The notes beneath the pieces are model-generated. The model saw only the letters and a program-made list of their open reading frames with translations. It searched no databases and was not told the DNA's origin. The position numbers were made by a program, and so were the translations under genes. A DNA stretch of 64,000 nucleotides from contig NZ_JAJNCY010000001.1 in assembly GCF_021026335.1 (NCBI RefSeq), positions 744,001-808,000 on the forward strand, written 5' to 3'. Each line of letters opens with the position of its first letter. Within the stretch, counting starts at the first letter, position 1. The stretch comes from Rhizobium sp. C1. GTDB taxonomy: Bacteria > Pseudomonadota > Alphaproteobacteria > Rhizobiales > Rhizobiaceae. Positions 53,833 to 63,935 of the stretch are shown here, piece by piece.

Positions 53833-54656
53833 CAGGTGAGCCCCGGCCTGTCGAGCCCCGCGGGGGATAGGGTGAAGATTTCGCAGCCCGTCGCGGTGAC
53901 CCCGACCGTGTGTTCATATTGCGCGGTGAGCGAGCGGTCGCGGGTGACGGCCGTCCAGCCGTCGGAGAGCACCTTCACATGCGGGCGGCCGAGATTGATC
54001 ATCGGCTCGATGGTGAAGATCATGCCTTCGCGGATTTCCGGACCTTCATTGGCGCGGCCGTAATGCAGGATGTTCGGCGTGTCGTGGAAAAGCTGGCCCA
54101 CTCCATGGCCGCAGAAATCGCGCACGACGGAGCAGCGTTCGGCTTCCGCGAAGGTCTGGATCGCTTCGCCGATGGCGCCGGTGCGGGCGCCTGGCCGGAC
54201 GGCGGCGATGCCACGCATGAGGCTTTCATAGGTCACTTCGAGAAGGCGGATGCCGGCGCGCTTGACTTCGCCGACCGGATACATGCGGCTTGCGTCGCCA
54301 TGCCAGCCGTCGAGAATATAGGTCACGTCGATATTGACGATGTCGCCGTCGCGCAAAGGCTTGTCATCGGGGATGCCGTGGCAGACGACGTGGTTGATCG
54401 AGGTGCAGGTGGACTTGGTGTAGCCGCGATAGTTCAGTGTGGCGGGCAGGGCGCCATTGTCCATGCCGAATTCGAAGACGAAGCGATCGATGGCATTGGT
54501 CGTGACGCCCGGCTGAACCATGGGGGCCAGCGCGTCAAGGCAGCGGGCCGTCAACTGGCAGGCACGCCGCATGCCCTCGAAGGCGTCGTCTCCGTAAAGA
54601 CGGATCGCGCCCGTATTCTTCATCGGGGCTGTTGCTGCGTCGATATAATTGACCAT
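53832..54656 (-). CDS. map: Methionine aminopeptidase type I
   Basis: MAP removes the initiator methionine. The 274-residue protein has the five metal ligands in order: D in VNIDVTY, D in WHGDASR, H in FCGHGVG, E in FTIEPM and E in AQYEHT. It sits in the conserved sfsA-map-radC order, 45 bases downstream of sfsA, and overlaps radC. Confidence 0.95.
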   Translation of the reverse strand: MVNYIDAATAPMKNTGAIRLYGDDAFEGMRRACQLTARCLDALAPMVQPGVTTNAIDRFVFEFGMDNGALPATLNYRGYTKSTCTSINHVVCHGIPDDKPLRDGDIVNIDVTYILDGWHGDASRMYPVGEVKRAGIRLLEVTYESLMRGIAAVRPGARTGAIGEAIQTFAEAERCSVVRDFCGHGVGQLFHDTPNILHYGRANEGPEIREGMIFTIEPMINLGRPHVKVLSDGWTAVTRDRSLTAQYEHTVGVTATGCEIFTLSPAGLDRPGLT

Positions 54657-54701
54657 GGCGATTCGATCAGTCTCGTATTTGCGTCGTTACTCTATGCCGG
54701 C

Positions 54702-55400
54702 TTAGACAACCGGGATCAAGCTGTTCGCCGTAATTTGGGATTGCGAAACCGCGCAATCAAGCGCGTAGGCTTCAACGCCACGGGCTCTGGCCCGTTCGAA
54801 TGCGGCCGCATAGGCGGGATCGAGATCCGAGCAAATCCGGAATTCGGCGCAATCGGCGCGCTGGATGACATAAAGCATGACAGCGCGATGTCCGGCTTCC
54901 GCCATTTCGCCGAGTTCTGCGAGATGCTTGGTGCCCCGCTCGGTTTTCGTGTCGGGAAATTCTGCCAATCCGGGCGTACGGCTGAAATGGACATTCTTTA
55001 CCTCGACATAGGCCGTCGGCAGGTTCTTGCCTGAGAGCAGAATATCGATGCGAGAGTTGAGACCATAGCGCTTCTCGCGGGCCAGCAGAGGATAGGGCGA
55101 GAGAGAAGGGATCATGTGCGCAAGGATGGCCTCTTCCGCAATGCGGTTCGGCATGCCGGTATTGACCCCGACCATCGTACCGTCCGCCTCGATCATCTCG
55201 AACTGGTGGGCATATTTCCGCCCCGGCTTGTCGTGGACCGACATGAAGATGCGACTGCCGGGCGTGGTCAGGCCCAGCATCGAACCGGTATTGGGACAAT
55301 TACCGGTAATGATCGTTCCGTCTTCCAGTTCGGCGTCGAAGAGGAAGCGCTTGTAGCGGGCAATCAGCCGGCCCTCGACCAGCGGCGGATCAAACAGCAC
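54702..55400 (-). CDS. sfsA: SfsA, DNA-binding/sugar fermentation stimulation protein
   Basis: The 232-residue protein has [41 protein letters not shown] and the PD-(D/E)XK-like segment [14 protein letters not shown] of SfsA. The biochemical role is unsettled. The only start fitting the conserved N-terminus is GTG 55400, two bases after the phaC stop, so it is probably co-transcribed with phaC. Confidence 0.9.
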   Translation of the reverse strand: MLFDPPLVEGRLIARYKRFLFDAELEDGTIITGNCPNTGSMLGLTTPGSRIFMSVHDKPGRKYAHQFEMIEADGTMVGVNTGMPNRIAEEAILAHMIPSLSPYPLLAREKRYGLNSRIDILLSGKNLPTAYVEVKNVHFSRTPGLAEFPDTKTERGTKHLAELGEMAEAGHRAVMLYVIQRADCAEFRICSDLDPAYAAAFERARARGVEAYALDCAVSQSQITANSLIPVV

Positions 55401-55402
55401 AT

Positions 55403-57244
55403 TCAGACCCGCACGCGGACATAGGAGCCCGGCGCATCTTCGATCGGGTTGATGTGCTCGCCGCCGGGGATGCGGGCGGGTACGCGCTTGTCGTTCTGTT
55501 GCTCGATCCAGGTGTGCCAGTGTGGCCACCACGAGCCCGGCGTTTCGACAGCGTGTTTCACCCAGGTCTCGAATTCGCCTTCCGGCTTCGGCCCGGTCCA
55601 GTACTGGTACTTGGGCTTGTAGGGCGGATTGACGACGCCGGCGATGTGGCCGGAGCCGGACATCACATAGGTGACATCACCGCCGAAGACCTGGCTGCCC
55701 ACGAAGACGGACTTGGCGGGTGCAATATGGTCCTCGCGGGCGGCGAGATTGTAGACCGGGATCTTGACGTCGTGCATGTCGAGCTTGTGGCCGCCCATCT
55801 TCATGCGCCCTTTGGAGAGATTGTTCTCCAGATAGCAATTGCGCAGATAGAAGGCGTGGTTGGCGGCCGGCATGCGGGTGGAATCGGAATTCCAGTAGAG
55901 CAGGTCGAAGGCCATGGGTTCGACCCCGCGCAGATAGTTGTTGACCACATAAGGCCAGATGAGTTCAGAGGCGCGCAGCATGTTGAAGGCGAGCGCCATC
56001 TTGGAGCCGTCGAGATAGCCATGTTCCTTCATCGTCGCCTCGAGGGTCTTCAGCTGTTCCTCGTCAACGAAAACCTGCAGATCGCCCGCATGCGTGAAAT
56101 CGACCTGCGTTGTGAAAAAGGTTGCCGAGCGTATGCGGTCGTTGCCTTCCTTCGCATGCAGCGCCAGCGTTGCCGCCAGCAGTGTGCCGCCGACGCAATA
56201 GCCGATGGCGTTGACCTTGCGCTCGTCCGTCGCTTTCTCGATCACCTCAAGCGCAAAGTCTATGCCTTCGCGCGCGTAGGCCTCCCAGTCTTTCCGGGCA
56301 TGGCGCTCGTCGGGGTTGACCCAGGAGATGACGAAGACGGTGTGGCCCTGATCGACGCACCACTTGATGAAGGATTTTTCCGGGTTGAGGTCGAGAACGT
56401 AGAACTTGTTGATCCAGGGCGGGCAGAGGAGGAGAGGGCGCTTCAGCACCTCTTCCGTCGCCGGCTCATACTGGATGATCTGGCAGACATCGTTCTCAGC
56501 GACGACCTTGCCGGGCGTAACGGCCATGTTCACGCCGACGGCGAATTTCGACATGTCGGTCTGGCGGATGCGGAGATCCCCATGACCAGCGGCGATGTCC
56601 TCGGCGAGCATCTTCATGCCCTTGACGAGGTTTTCACCATTGCTGGCGATCGTCTCGCGATAGACCTGCGGGTTGGTAAGCGCAAAATTGGAGGGCGACA
56701 GCGCCGAGATGATCTGGCGCATGTAGAACTCGGCCTTGTGGCGGGTGTGCGCGTCGAGACCTTCCGTCTCGCTCACCAGGCGCGCGGCCCAGTCTGAGGC
56801 GACCAGAAACACCTGCTTGAGAAAATCGAAGAAGGGGTTCTTTTCCCAGTCCTTGTCGGCAAAGCGCTTATCGGGCTTGGCGGCGGGCTCAGCGGTGGCT
56901 TCGCCGTTAAGCTTCTGCATCGAATGCATCCAGACCGTCATCATGGAACCCATCAGCCGCGTCTGGGCTTCGAGCGTCCGCTTGGGGTCCGTCATCCAGT
57001 ATTCGATGACCTTGGAGAGGGTGCGCACCATGTCGCCGACAGGCTCAACAACATGATCGACGATCTCACCCTTTTCGCGCGGCTCCAGCCACAGCGAGGC
57101 GGCCTTGCCGGCATTCTGCACGGCGCGCGCGAGATTGACCGTCATGGCCTCCGGATTTTTCAGGATATAAGGTTCGAATATAGCCGGATCGATCGCGCCA
57201 AACGGCGGCTTCTGGCCGTTTTCCTCCCGCATCTCCTCCGCCAA
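55403..57244 (-). CDS. phaC: Class I polyhydroxyalkanoate synthase
   Basis: PhaC polymerises 3-hydroxyacyl-CoA into PHA granules. The 613-residue protein has the PhaC N-terminal domain and the lipase-like box GYCVGG with catalytic Cys350, plus later Asp and His in AAREDHIAP and [12 protein letters not shown]. Length fits class I enzymes. The start is TTG 57244, with GGAGG eight bases before; the out-of-frame ATG at 57249 leads nowhere, and the in-frame ATG at 57232 has its ribosome site too close. No phaA, phaB or phasin gene is in the window. Confidence 0.93.
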   Translation of the reverse strand: MAEEMREENGQKPPFGAIDPAIFEPYILKNPEAMTVNLARAVQNAGKAASLWLEPREKGEIVDHVVEPVGDMVRTLSKVIEYWMTDPKRTLEAQTRLMGSMMTVWMHSMQKLNGEATAEPAAKPDKRFADKDWEKNPFFDFLKQVFLVASDWAARLVSETEGLDAHTRHKAEFYMRQIISALSPSNFALTNPQVYRETIASNGENLVKGMKMLAEDIAAGHGDLRIRQTDMSKFAVGVNMAVTPGKVVAENDVCQIIQYEPATEEVLKRPLLLCPPWINKFYVLDLNPEKSFIKWCVDQGHTVFVISWVNPDERHARKDWEAYAREGIDFALEVIEKATDERKVNAIGYCVGGTLLAATLALHAKEGNDRIRSATFFTTQVDFTHAGDLQVFVDEEQLKTLEATMKEHGYLDGSKMALAFNMLRASELIWPYVVNNYLRGVEPMAFDLLYWNSDSTRMPAANHAFYLRNCYLENNLSKGRMKMGGHKLDMHDVKIPVYNLAAREDHIAPAKSVFVGSQVFGGDVTYVMSGSGHIAGVVNPPYKPKYQYWTGPKPEGEFETWVKHAVETPGSWWPHWHTWIEQQNDKRVPARIPGGEHINPIEDAPGSYVRVRV

Positions 57245-57345
57245 TTCATGTCCTCCCGGAATTTTGTCGTTTTGATTTGCTGCATTGTGCCGTAAAAGGC
57301 TCTCAAGTTCTATACGTCAGATTGCAGATTCGAGAGGCAGCACAT

Positions 57346-57693
57346 TTGTTTTTTCTAGCGAAACGACGTTTGCCACTTGTCGCAGCACTGCTCGTTTCGA
57401 CAGCAGCGGTTTCCGGCTGCATGTCCAGCGATATCTTGAACAACACGCCGACGCCTGCGGGCATGAACAATTCGGGCGTCTACCCCTATGTCGGTGAGAA
57501 GCGCGAGGTTGCCACCACGCAGATGAGCGACACCGAGGCGGCCTCGCTGGGGGCAAAGCTGCAGGCGCTTGCCGACCAACGCAAGGCCGGAACGGTTTCG
57601 GAAGCCGATTACAACCGCAAGGTCGCCGAAATGCGCAAGCTGGGCGAGGCGACACAGGCCGCGGGCAAGGCGGACGCTCCCGCCTCGAATTGA
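57346..57693 (+). CDS. Small lipoprotein
   Basis: 115 residues from TTG 57346, with GAGAGG eight bases upstream. The signal peptide LFFLAKRRLPLVAALLVSTAAVSGC ends in a lipobox (VSGC). The mature part is short, soluble and rich in Ala, Lys, Glu, with DTEAASLGAKLQALADQRKAGTVSEADYNRKVAEMRKLG, which resembles the SHOCT type of short helical motif. It is divergent from phaC. Function unknown. Confidence 0.7.
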   Translation: MFFLAKRRLPLVAALLVSTAAVSGCMSSDILNNTPTPAGMNNSGVYPYVGEKREVATTQMSDTEAASLGAKLQALADQRKAGTVSEADYNRKVAEMRKLGEATQAAGKADAPASN

Positions 57694-57867
57694 CAACGCG
57701 TTACAGGACAATTTGTCCTTGCGTTTCGTGGAATTTGGGCGATAACCCTTCGCCGATCCGGCTTGAGAGAGGTTCGCGCCGGATCGCGCTTCAAACACCC
57801 CCAAGACGAACCTTGCCAACTGCGACGGTGGGCCTTTTCTTCGAGAGCAGCCGTCCTGGAGCCGATG

Positions 57868-59091
57868 ATGGAAGAGTTTCACAAGGTCAGACGCCTGCCA
57901 CCTTACGTTTTCGAACAGGTCAACCGTTTGAAGGCGAGCGCGCGAGCCGGTGGCGCGGATATCGTCGACCTTGGCATGGGCAATCCCGATCTTCCGACCA
58001 ACAAGTTCATCGTCGACAAGCTGATCGAGACCGTCCAGCGGCCAGATACGCACGGCTATTCCTCCTCCAAGGGCATTCCCGGCCTTCGCCGCGCCCAGGC
58101 CGCCTATTATGCGCGCCGCTTCGGCGTGAAGCTGAACCCCGACACGCAGGTCGTGGCGACGCTCGGTTCCAAGGAAGGCTTTGCCAACATGGCGCAGGCG
58201 ATCACCGCGCCCGGTGACGTCGTGCTCTGCCCGAACCCGTCCTATCCGATCCATGCCTTCGGGTTTCTGATGGTGGGAGGCGTGATCCGCTCGATCCCCG
58301 TCGAGCCGAACGAGGAATTCTTCCGGGCTCTCGAACGCGCAGTCGCCCATTCGATCCCGAAGCCGATCGCCATGATCCTCTGCTATCCGTCCAATCCGAC
58401 GGCGACCGTGGTGGAACTCGACTTCTACAAGGATGTCGTGGCGTTTGCGAAGAAGCATGAAATCTTCGTGCTTTCGGATCTGGCCTATTCCGAAATCTAC
58501 TTCGATGGCAAGCCGACGCCGTCGATCCTGCAGGTGCCGGGTGCCATCGATGTCTCGGTCGAGTTCACCTCGATGTCGAAGACCTTCTCCATGGCCGGCT
58601 GGCGCATGGGCTTTGCCGTTGGCAATGATCGTTTGATTTCGGCACTGACACGCGTGAAATCCTATCTCGACTATGGTGCCTTCACGCCGATCCAGGTGGC
58701 AGCGGCCGCCGCGCTGAACGATCCCGATATCGAGCAGCATATCGAGGAAGTGCGCCAGACCTACAAGCGCCGGCGCGATGTCATGGTGGAAAGCTTCGGC
58801 CGCGCCGGCTGGGACGTTCCGCCGCCGGCAGCTTCGATGTTCGCCTGGGTTCCGGTGCCGGAAAAGTTCCGCCACCTCGGTTCGCTCGAGTTCTCCAAGC
58901 TCTTGATCGAGAAGGCCGACGTAGCCGTGGCTCCGGGCATCGGCTTCGGCGAACATGGCGATGACTATGTCCGCATCGCGCTGGTCGAGAACGAGCACCG
59001 CATCCGCCAGGCTGCGCGCAACATCAAGAAGTTCCTCGGTACTGCGGACGACACGCTGCACAACGTGATCTCGCTCGAGGCGCGCCGCTGA
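57868..59091 (+). CDS. Class I/II aminotransferase (LL-DAP/alanine aminotransferase-like)
   Basis: The 407-residue PLP enzyme has DLGMGNPDLPTNKF, CYPSNPTATV and the Schiff-base lysine in SMSKTFSMAGWRMGFAVGN. It resembles AlaC/LL-diaminopimelate aminotransferase-like proteins, which in rhizobia lie beside hom, as here 62 bases away. The substrate is uncertain; alanine/glutamate-type transamination or aspartate-family amino acids are candidates. GGAG lies six bases before ATG 57868. Confidence 0.85.
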   Translation: MEEFHKVRRLPPYVFEQVNRLKASARAGGADIVDLGMGNPDLPTNKFIVDKLIETVQRPDTHGYSSSKGIPGLRRAQAAYYARRFGVKLNPDTQVVATLGSKEGFANMAQAITAPGDVVLCPNPSYPIHAFGFLMVGGVIRSIPVEPNEEFFRALERAVAHSIPKPIAMILCYPSNPTATVVELDFYKDVVAFAKKHEIFVLSDLAYSEIYFDGKPTPSILQVPGAIDVSVEFTSMSKTFSMAGWRMGFAVGNDRLISALTRVKSYLDYGAFTPIQVAAAAALNDPDIEQHIEEVRQTYKRRRDVMVESFGRAGWDVPPPAASMFAWVPVPEKFRHLGSLEFSKLLIEKADVAVAPGIGFGEHGDDYVRIALVENEHRIRQAARNIKKFLGTADDTLHNVISLEARR

Positions 59092-59107
59092 ACTGTTTCA
59101 ACTCCTG

Positions 59108-59127
59108 CCCGCGACCTCTGTCGCGGG
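59108..59127 (+). other. Perfect hairpin between the aminotransferase and hom
   Basis: CCCGCGAC (59108-59115) pairs with GTCGCGGG (59120-59127) across CTCT. No T tract follows, so it is not a normal terminator. It could be a pause, a processing site or a chance dyad. Confidence 0.45.
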
Positions 59128-59153
59128 CCCTCAATCAAAATCGGAAATGACGC

Positions 59154-60464
59154 ATGACTGATGCCCTGAAGATCGGCATTGCAGGTTTGGGAACAGTGGG
59201 CGCTTCGCTCGCGAAAATTCTTGCCGAGCGCGACAACATGCTGGCGATTGCCTGCGGCCGCGCAATCAGGGTGACGGCGGTGACAGCGCGCGACAAGACA
59301 CGCGACCGCGGTGTCGATCTCTCGAAGGCGCAGTGGTTCGACAACCCTGTCGAGATGGCGAAAAATGCCGATATCGACGTTTTCGTCGAGCTGATGGGCG
59401 GGTCTGGCGATCCGGCGCATGCGGCTGTCGAGGCGGCGCTGACGCGTGGTCTCCACGTGGTGACGGCCAACAAGGCGCTGCTGGCGGCCCATGGCGTGAA
59501 GCTTGCGGCACTGGCGGAAGACAAGGGCTCGATCCTCAACTTCGAGGCTGCCGTTGCCGGGGGCATTCCGGTCATCAAGGCGCTTCGCGAGTCGCTGACT
59601 GGCAATACCGTCTCCCGCGTCTACGGCATCATGAACGGCACCTGCAATTACATCCTGACGCGCATGGAGAAGGAAGGTCTTTCCTTCGCCGACTGCCTCA
59701 AGGACGCTCAGCGGCTGGGCTATGCCGAAGCCGATCCGACCTTTGATATCGAGGGGAACGATACGGCGCACAAGCTCTCCATCCTGACGAGCCTTGCCTT
59801 CGGCACCGAGATTGCGGCCGACGACATCTATCTCGAGGGAATCAGCAACATCTCCATCGAGGACATCCGCGCGGCGGCCGATCTTGGTTACAAGATCAAG
59901 CTGCTGGGTGTTGCGCAGAAGACCGAGAGCGGGATCGAGCAGCGCGTTCATCCGACCATGGTGCCGCGCGACAGCGTGATCGCGCAGGTCGACAGCGTGA
60001 CGAATGCGGTCGCGATCGAAAGCGACGTTCTCGGCGAATTGCTGATGGTCGGCCCCGGTGCCGGCGGCAATGCGACTGCTTCGGCCGTGATGGGTGACAT
60101 TGCCGATATCGCCAAGGCGCGCCCCGGCGCGCAGGTTGCTCCGGCGCTTGGCCGTCCGGCGAAGTCGCTTGCGCCCTACAAGCGCGCCGGCATGCGCTCC
60201 CACGAGGGAGGCTATTTCATCCGTCTGACGGTGGAAGATCGCGCCGGTGTTTTCGCCAGCATTGCGACGCGCATGGCGGAAAACAGGATTTCGCTGGAAT
60301 CCATCGTCCAGCGTCCCAACCAGGACGATCCGGACGGGCCGAAGACGATCATTCTCGTCACCCACGAGACCATGGAAAACGCCGTGCGCACGGCCGTTTC
60401 CGCGATCAAGGGCGAGGGATACCTCGTCGGCGAGCCGCAGGTCATTCGCATCGAGCGACCTTGA
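59154..60464 (+). CDS. hom: Homoserine dehydrogenase
   Basis: The enzyme reduces aspartate semialdehyde to homoserine for threonine and methionine. The 436-residue protein has an N-terminal Rossmann motif IGIAGLGTVGASLAKIL, the catalytic segment GIMNGTCNYILTRM ... GYAEADPTFDIEGNDTAHKLSIL with the conserved D and K, and a C-terminal ACT domain (about 355-430) that normally gives threonine feedback. It follows the aminotransferase in the same direction. Confidence 0.95.
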   Translation: MTDALKIGIAGLGTVGASLAKILAERDNMLAIACGRAIRVTAVTARDKTRDRGVDLSKAQWFDNPVEMAKNADIDVFVELMGGSGDPAHAAVEAALTRGLHVVTANKALLAAHGVKLAALAEDKGSILNFEAAVAGGIPVIKALRESLTGNTVSRVYGIMNGTCNYILTRMEKEGLSFADCLKDAQRLGYAEADPTFDIEGNDTAHKLSILTSLAFGTEIAADDIYLEGISNISIEDIRAAADLGYKIKLLGVAQKTESGIEQRVHPTMVPRDSVIAQVDSVTNAVAIESDVLGELLMVGPGAGGNATASAVMGDIADIAKARPGAQVAPALGRPAKSLAPYKRAGMRSHEGGYFIRLTVEDRAGVFASIATRMAENRISLESIVQRPNQDDPDGPKTIILVTHETMENAVRTAVSAIKGEGYLVGEPQVIRIERP

Positions 60465-60611
60465 CCGGCATGAAGGAAACAAGGTTGCTGGCGCGGCCTG
60501 ATTTTTCCATATAGCTGCTTTTTTTCCGCCGCGATTTATCGATACAGAAGACGTGTTCATTGGGATATCAGGCGGGCACCTTATCCTGATGAGCAAGATT
60601 AGTGCAGGGAA

Positions 60612-60625
60612 TTGTCCTAGATCAA
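60612..60625. promoter_or_regulatory. FNR/FixK-like box upstream of macA
   Basis: TTGTC-CTAG-ATCAA matches the FNR/FixK dyad TTGAT-N4-ATCAA in one full half-site and three of five bases in the other. It is centred about 117 bases before the macA ATG; a class II site would then put transcription near 60660. A single box of this kind can occur by chance. Confidence 0.45.
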
Positions 60626-60735
60626 GGTTGGGATGTGCCCCCAAATGGCACCATATCAGCCTGAAGTCGGTATATCCTCCCCGTGCTTGTTCAGTCCGAC
60701 GGATATTCGCCCCCGTCGTCAACCGGAAAGACGAT

Positions 60736-61959
60736 ATGAAAGCCCGCCTGTTACTATCACTCGTCGTCCTCGCCCTGATTGCGGGCGGTGGATATATAAT
60801 CTGGAATCGCTATTTTACGGTCGAGACTTCTCGTTATATCTTGGCAACTGTTGCGACCGGAACCATCTCGGAAACGGTTCTAGCGAGCGGTACGCTGAAG
60901 CCTGTGAAGCTAGTGGCCGTGGGCGCGCAGGTGTCCGGCCGAATTACGGCGTTGCATGTGAAGCCAGGCGACGAAGTGAAGCAGGGCGATCTTATCGCGG
61001 ACATCGATTCCATTCCGCAACAGAACGACGTGCGCAAGGCCAAGGCGGCGCTCGCCAACGTGCAGGCGCAGCTTTCTGAAAAACAGGCCAACCTGGAAAA
61101 TGCCAAGACAGTCCTCGCCCGACAGAAGCTGATTTACCAGAGTCGCGCCGGCGCGCTGGCGGATCTGGAGACCGCGCAGGCCAACCTGAAGGCCATCGTG
61201 GCTCAGATCGACGCGCTGGAGGCACAGATCGTCGAGGCAGAGGTTGCCGTTTCGACAGCAGAGACCGACCTCGGCTACACGCGCATTACCGCGCCCATAG
61301 CCGGCAGTGTGCTCGCGGTCGTCAACCAGGAAGGACGCACCGTCAATGCCAGCCAGTCCGCGCCGACGATCGTCGTCCTCGGAAAGCTCGACATGATGAC
61401 GGTCCGCGCGGAAATCTCCGAAGCGGATATCGCACGGGTGAAAGCGGGACAGAAGGTTCGCTTCAATATGGTCGGAGATTCGGGCAAGCAATATGATGCG
61501 GTGCTGTCTGCAATCGAGCCGGCGCCAGAAACGATCACCAGCGACAGCGCGGTTTCCTCGTCGACCTCCTCGAGTTCATCCTCATCCTCATCCTCATCCT
61601 CATCGTCCAGCTCGTCGTCGGCCGTCTACTACATTGGCACCTTCGACATCGACAACAAGGACCGTCGCTTCCGCACCTACATGACGGCTGAGGTTCGCAT
61701 CATCCTCGGCGAGGCCAAGGATGTCCTGACCGTTCCGTCTTCGGCGCTCAACACGGGCAAGGATGGAACGTTCGTTCGTGTGCAGAAATCGGACGGAACG
61801 ATCGAGCAGCGCAAGGTCGAGGTGGGCCTGAACAACAAGACGCTCGCCGAAATACGATCCGGCCTTGAGAAGGACGAGCGCGTTGTGGTCGGCGAGGGCA
61901 CCGCCGAGCGCCAGACGTCGTCTTCGTCATCGAGTGGCGGTCCGCCGCCGATGCTCTGA
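60736..61959 (+). CDS. macA: MacA-like periplasmic adaptor (membrane fusion protein)
   Basis: The 407-residue protein has an N-terminal membrane anchor (MKARLLLSLVVLALIAGGGYIIW), a lipoyl/barrel-sandwich part split by a coiled-coil hairpin (about 95-180), and a beta-barrel domain. It links MacB to TolC. Between about residues 274 and 295 there are 21 serines in 22 positions, coded partly by a tandem TCATCC repeat (61576-61604). A second short Ser tract lies at the C-terminus. ATG 60736 has GGAAAG. macB follows 11 bases on. Confidence 0.88.
   Translation: MKARLLLSLVVLALIAGGGYIIWNRYFTVETSRYILATVATGTISETVLASGTLKPVKLVAVGAQVSGRITALHVKPGDEVKQGDLIADIDSIPQQNDVRKAKAALANVQAQLSEKQANLENAKTVLARQKLIYQSRAGALADLETAQANLKAIVAQIDALEAQIVEAEVAVSTAETDLGYTRITAPIAGSVLAVVNQEGRTVNASQSAPTIVVLGKLDMMTVRAEISEADIARVKAGQKVRFNMVGDSGKQYDAVLSAIEPAPETITSDSAVSSSTSSSSSSSSSSSSSSSSSSAVYYIGTFDIDNKDRRFRTYMTAEVRIILGEAKDVLTVPSSALNTGKDGTFVRVQKSDGTIEQRKVEVGLNNKTLAEIRSGLEKDERVVVGEGTAERQTSSSSSSGGPPPML
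61576..61604 (+). repeat. Hexanucleotide tandem repeat (TCATCC) within macA
   Basis: Four full TCATCC units followed by TCATC lie at 61576-61604, coding Ser-Ser in frame. Unit gain or loss would keep the reading frame and change the length of the polyserine stretch. Confidence 0.85.
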
Positions 61960-61970
61960 GGGGCGAAGCC

Positions 61971-63932
61971 ATGAGCCAACCGATCATAGAACTTAAGGGC
62001 CTGCGGCGCGACTATCCCTCCGGTGACGGTGTAATCACCGTCCTGAAGGATGTCGATCTCACGATCAAGCGCGGCGAGATGGTCGCGATCGTCGGGCCGT
62101 CCGGGTCGGGCAAGTCGACGTTGATGAACCTCATCGGCCTGCTCGATAGCCCCACCTCCGGCAGCTACATCGTCTCCGGCCGAGAGACGAGCAAACTCGA
62201 CAGCGACGAGCGTTCGGCGCTGCGGCGCGAGCATTTCGGGTTCATCTTCCAGCGCTATCACCTGCTGCCGGAACTGACGGCGCTGGGCAATGTCGAGGTG
62301 CCGGCGATCTATGCGGGTGCAGACCGCAAGCGGCGGCAGACGCGCGCCGGCGAATTGTTGACACGGCTCGGCATTCCGGACCGGCTCGACCATCGCCCTG
62401 GGCAGCTTTCGGGCGGTCAGCAGCAGCGCGTCTCCATTGCCCGTGCCCTGATGAATGCCGGCGATGTGATTCTGGCCGATGAGCCCACCGGCGCCCTTGA
62501 TCAGGCAAGCGGCGAGGAAGTGCTGAAGATCCTCGACGAGCTTAATGCCGAGGGCAAGACGGTCATCATCGTCACGCATGACATGAATGTCGCGCGCCGC
62601 GCCGGGCGGATCATCGAGATTGCCGATGGCGTGATTGTCGCGGATCACGTCAATTCCGAGAAGGTCTTCGCCGAGGCTGACGTACCGGTCGCCACTCAGA
62701 CACAAATGCGAAAGGGCTTCGGGCTCTTCCGCATGGCCGACCGTTTCCGCGAGGCTTTTGCCATGGCGCTGCTGGCGCTGAAGGCGCATCGGCTGCGGAC
62801 CTTTCTCACCATGCTTGGGATCATCATCGGGATTGCATCGGTGGTCTGTGTGGTCGCGCTCGGCGAAGGGTCGCAGCGCAAGGTGCTGGAGAATATCTCA
62901 AGCCTTGGCACGAACACACTGGAAATCTTTCCCGGCACCGGTTTCGGTGATCTTCGCTCGAACCGCGTGACCACGCTGGTCGTGGCGGATGCGGATGCGC
63001 TGGCGGGGCTTTCCTATGTCAGCGCGGTGACTCCTACGGTCTCGAAAAACGCGACGGCGCGTTTCGGCTCTGTCGCGGCGAATGCGCTGGTGAACGGTGT
63101 GGGACCGCAATATTTCGCGGTGCGCGGTTCGAAGCTGACGGCGGGCAAGCTCTTCGGCGACGATGAGGTGGCGAACCTCACGCAGGATGCCGTCATCGAT
63201 TCGGACACCGCCAATGCGCTCTTCGGCGACAGCGGCATCGATCCCGTCGGCCAGACGGTGTTTCTGGGCGATGTGCCCGTACGCATCATCGGCGTCATTG
63301 CCCCGCAGCAAGGTGGGTTCGGCGGGCGCAACAACCTGAACCTCTACATGCCCTATACCAGCGTGCAGGCGCGTTTCGATGGTCGCCGGGCGCTTCGATC
63401 CATCACCGTGCGGATCGCCGACGATGCGGCAACCGATATCGCTGAAGCGGGTGTCACGCAGTTCCTCACCGACCGGCACGGGAAGAAGGACTTCTTCATC
63501 CTCAATACCGACGATATCCGCCAGACGATCACCCAGACGACGCAGACGCTGACGCTGCTGGTGGCGGCGATTGCCGTCATCTCGCTGATCGTCGGCGGGA
63601 TCGGGGTGATGAATATCATGCTGGTCTCCGTGTCCGAACGCATAGGGGAGATCGGCGTGCGCATGGCGGTGGGAGCGCGCCGTGCGGATATCCTGCAGCA
63701 GTTCCTGATTGAAGCCGTGCTGGTCTGCCTCATTGGCGGCGGACTAGGCATTGCGCTCGCGCTCGGCTTCGGCTGGGCGTTCAATGCGGCCAATGTCGGA
63801 TTCTCGCTGGTGTTTTCGAGTGGGTCGATCAAAGTCGCCTTCTTCTGCTCCTTCCTCATCGGCGTCGTCTTCGGCTTCCTGCCGGCGCGCAATGCCTCGC
63901 GGCTCGACCCGGTGGCGGCGCTGGCAAGGTGA
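61971..63932 (+). CDS. macB: MacB-family ABC exporter (ATPase-permease fusion)
   Basis: The 653-residue protein has an N-terminal ABC cassette (Walker A GPSGSGKS, signature LSGGQQQRV, Walker B VILADEPTGAL), then TM1 (about residue 270-295), a large periplasmic domain (about 300-520) and three C-terminal helices of the FtsX/MacB type (LIVGGIGVMNIMLVSVSERIGEIGVRMAVGARR). MacB, with MacA and a TolC channel, exports macrolides, lipopeptides or toxins without a proton gradient. Start ATG 61971 lies 11 bases after macA. The substrate is open. Confidence 0.93.
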   Translation: MSQPIIELKGLRRDYPSGDGVITVLKDVDLTIKRGEMVAIVGPSGSGKSTLMNLIGLLDSPTSGSYIVSGRETSKLDSDERSALRREHFGFIFQRYHLLPELTALGNVEVPAIYAGADRKRRQTRAGELLTRLGIPDRLDHRPGQLSGGQQQRVSIARALMNAGDVILADEPTGALDQASGEEVLKILDELNAEGKTVIIVTHDMNVARRAGRIIEIADGVIVADHVNSEKVFAEADVPVATQTQMRKGFGLFRMADRFREAFAMALLALKAHRLRTFLTMLGIIIGIASVVCVVALGEGSQRKVLENISSLGTNTLEIFPGTGFGDLRSNRVTTLVVADADALAGLSYVSAVTPTVSKNATARFGSVAANALVNGVGPQYFAVRGSKLTAGKLFGDDEVANLTQDAVIDSDTANALFGDSGIDPVGQTVFLGDVPVRIIGVIAPQQGGFGGRNNLNLYMPYTSVQARFDGRRALRSITVRIADDAATDIAEAGVTQFLTDRHGKKDFFILNTDDIRQTITQTTQTLTLLVAAIAVISLIVGGIGVMNIMLVSVSERIGEIGVRMAVGARRADILQQFLIEAVLVCLIGGGLGIALALGFGWAFNAANVGFSLVFSSGSIKVAFFCSFLIGVVFGFLPARNASRLDPVAALAR

Positions 63933-63935
63933 CAC

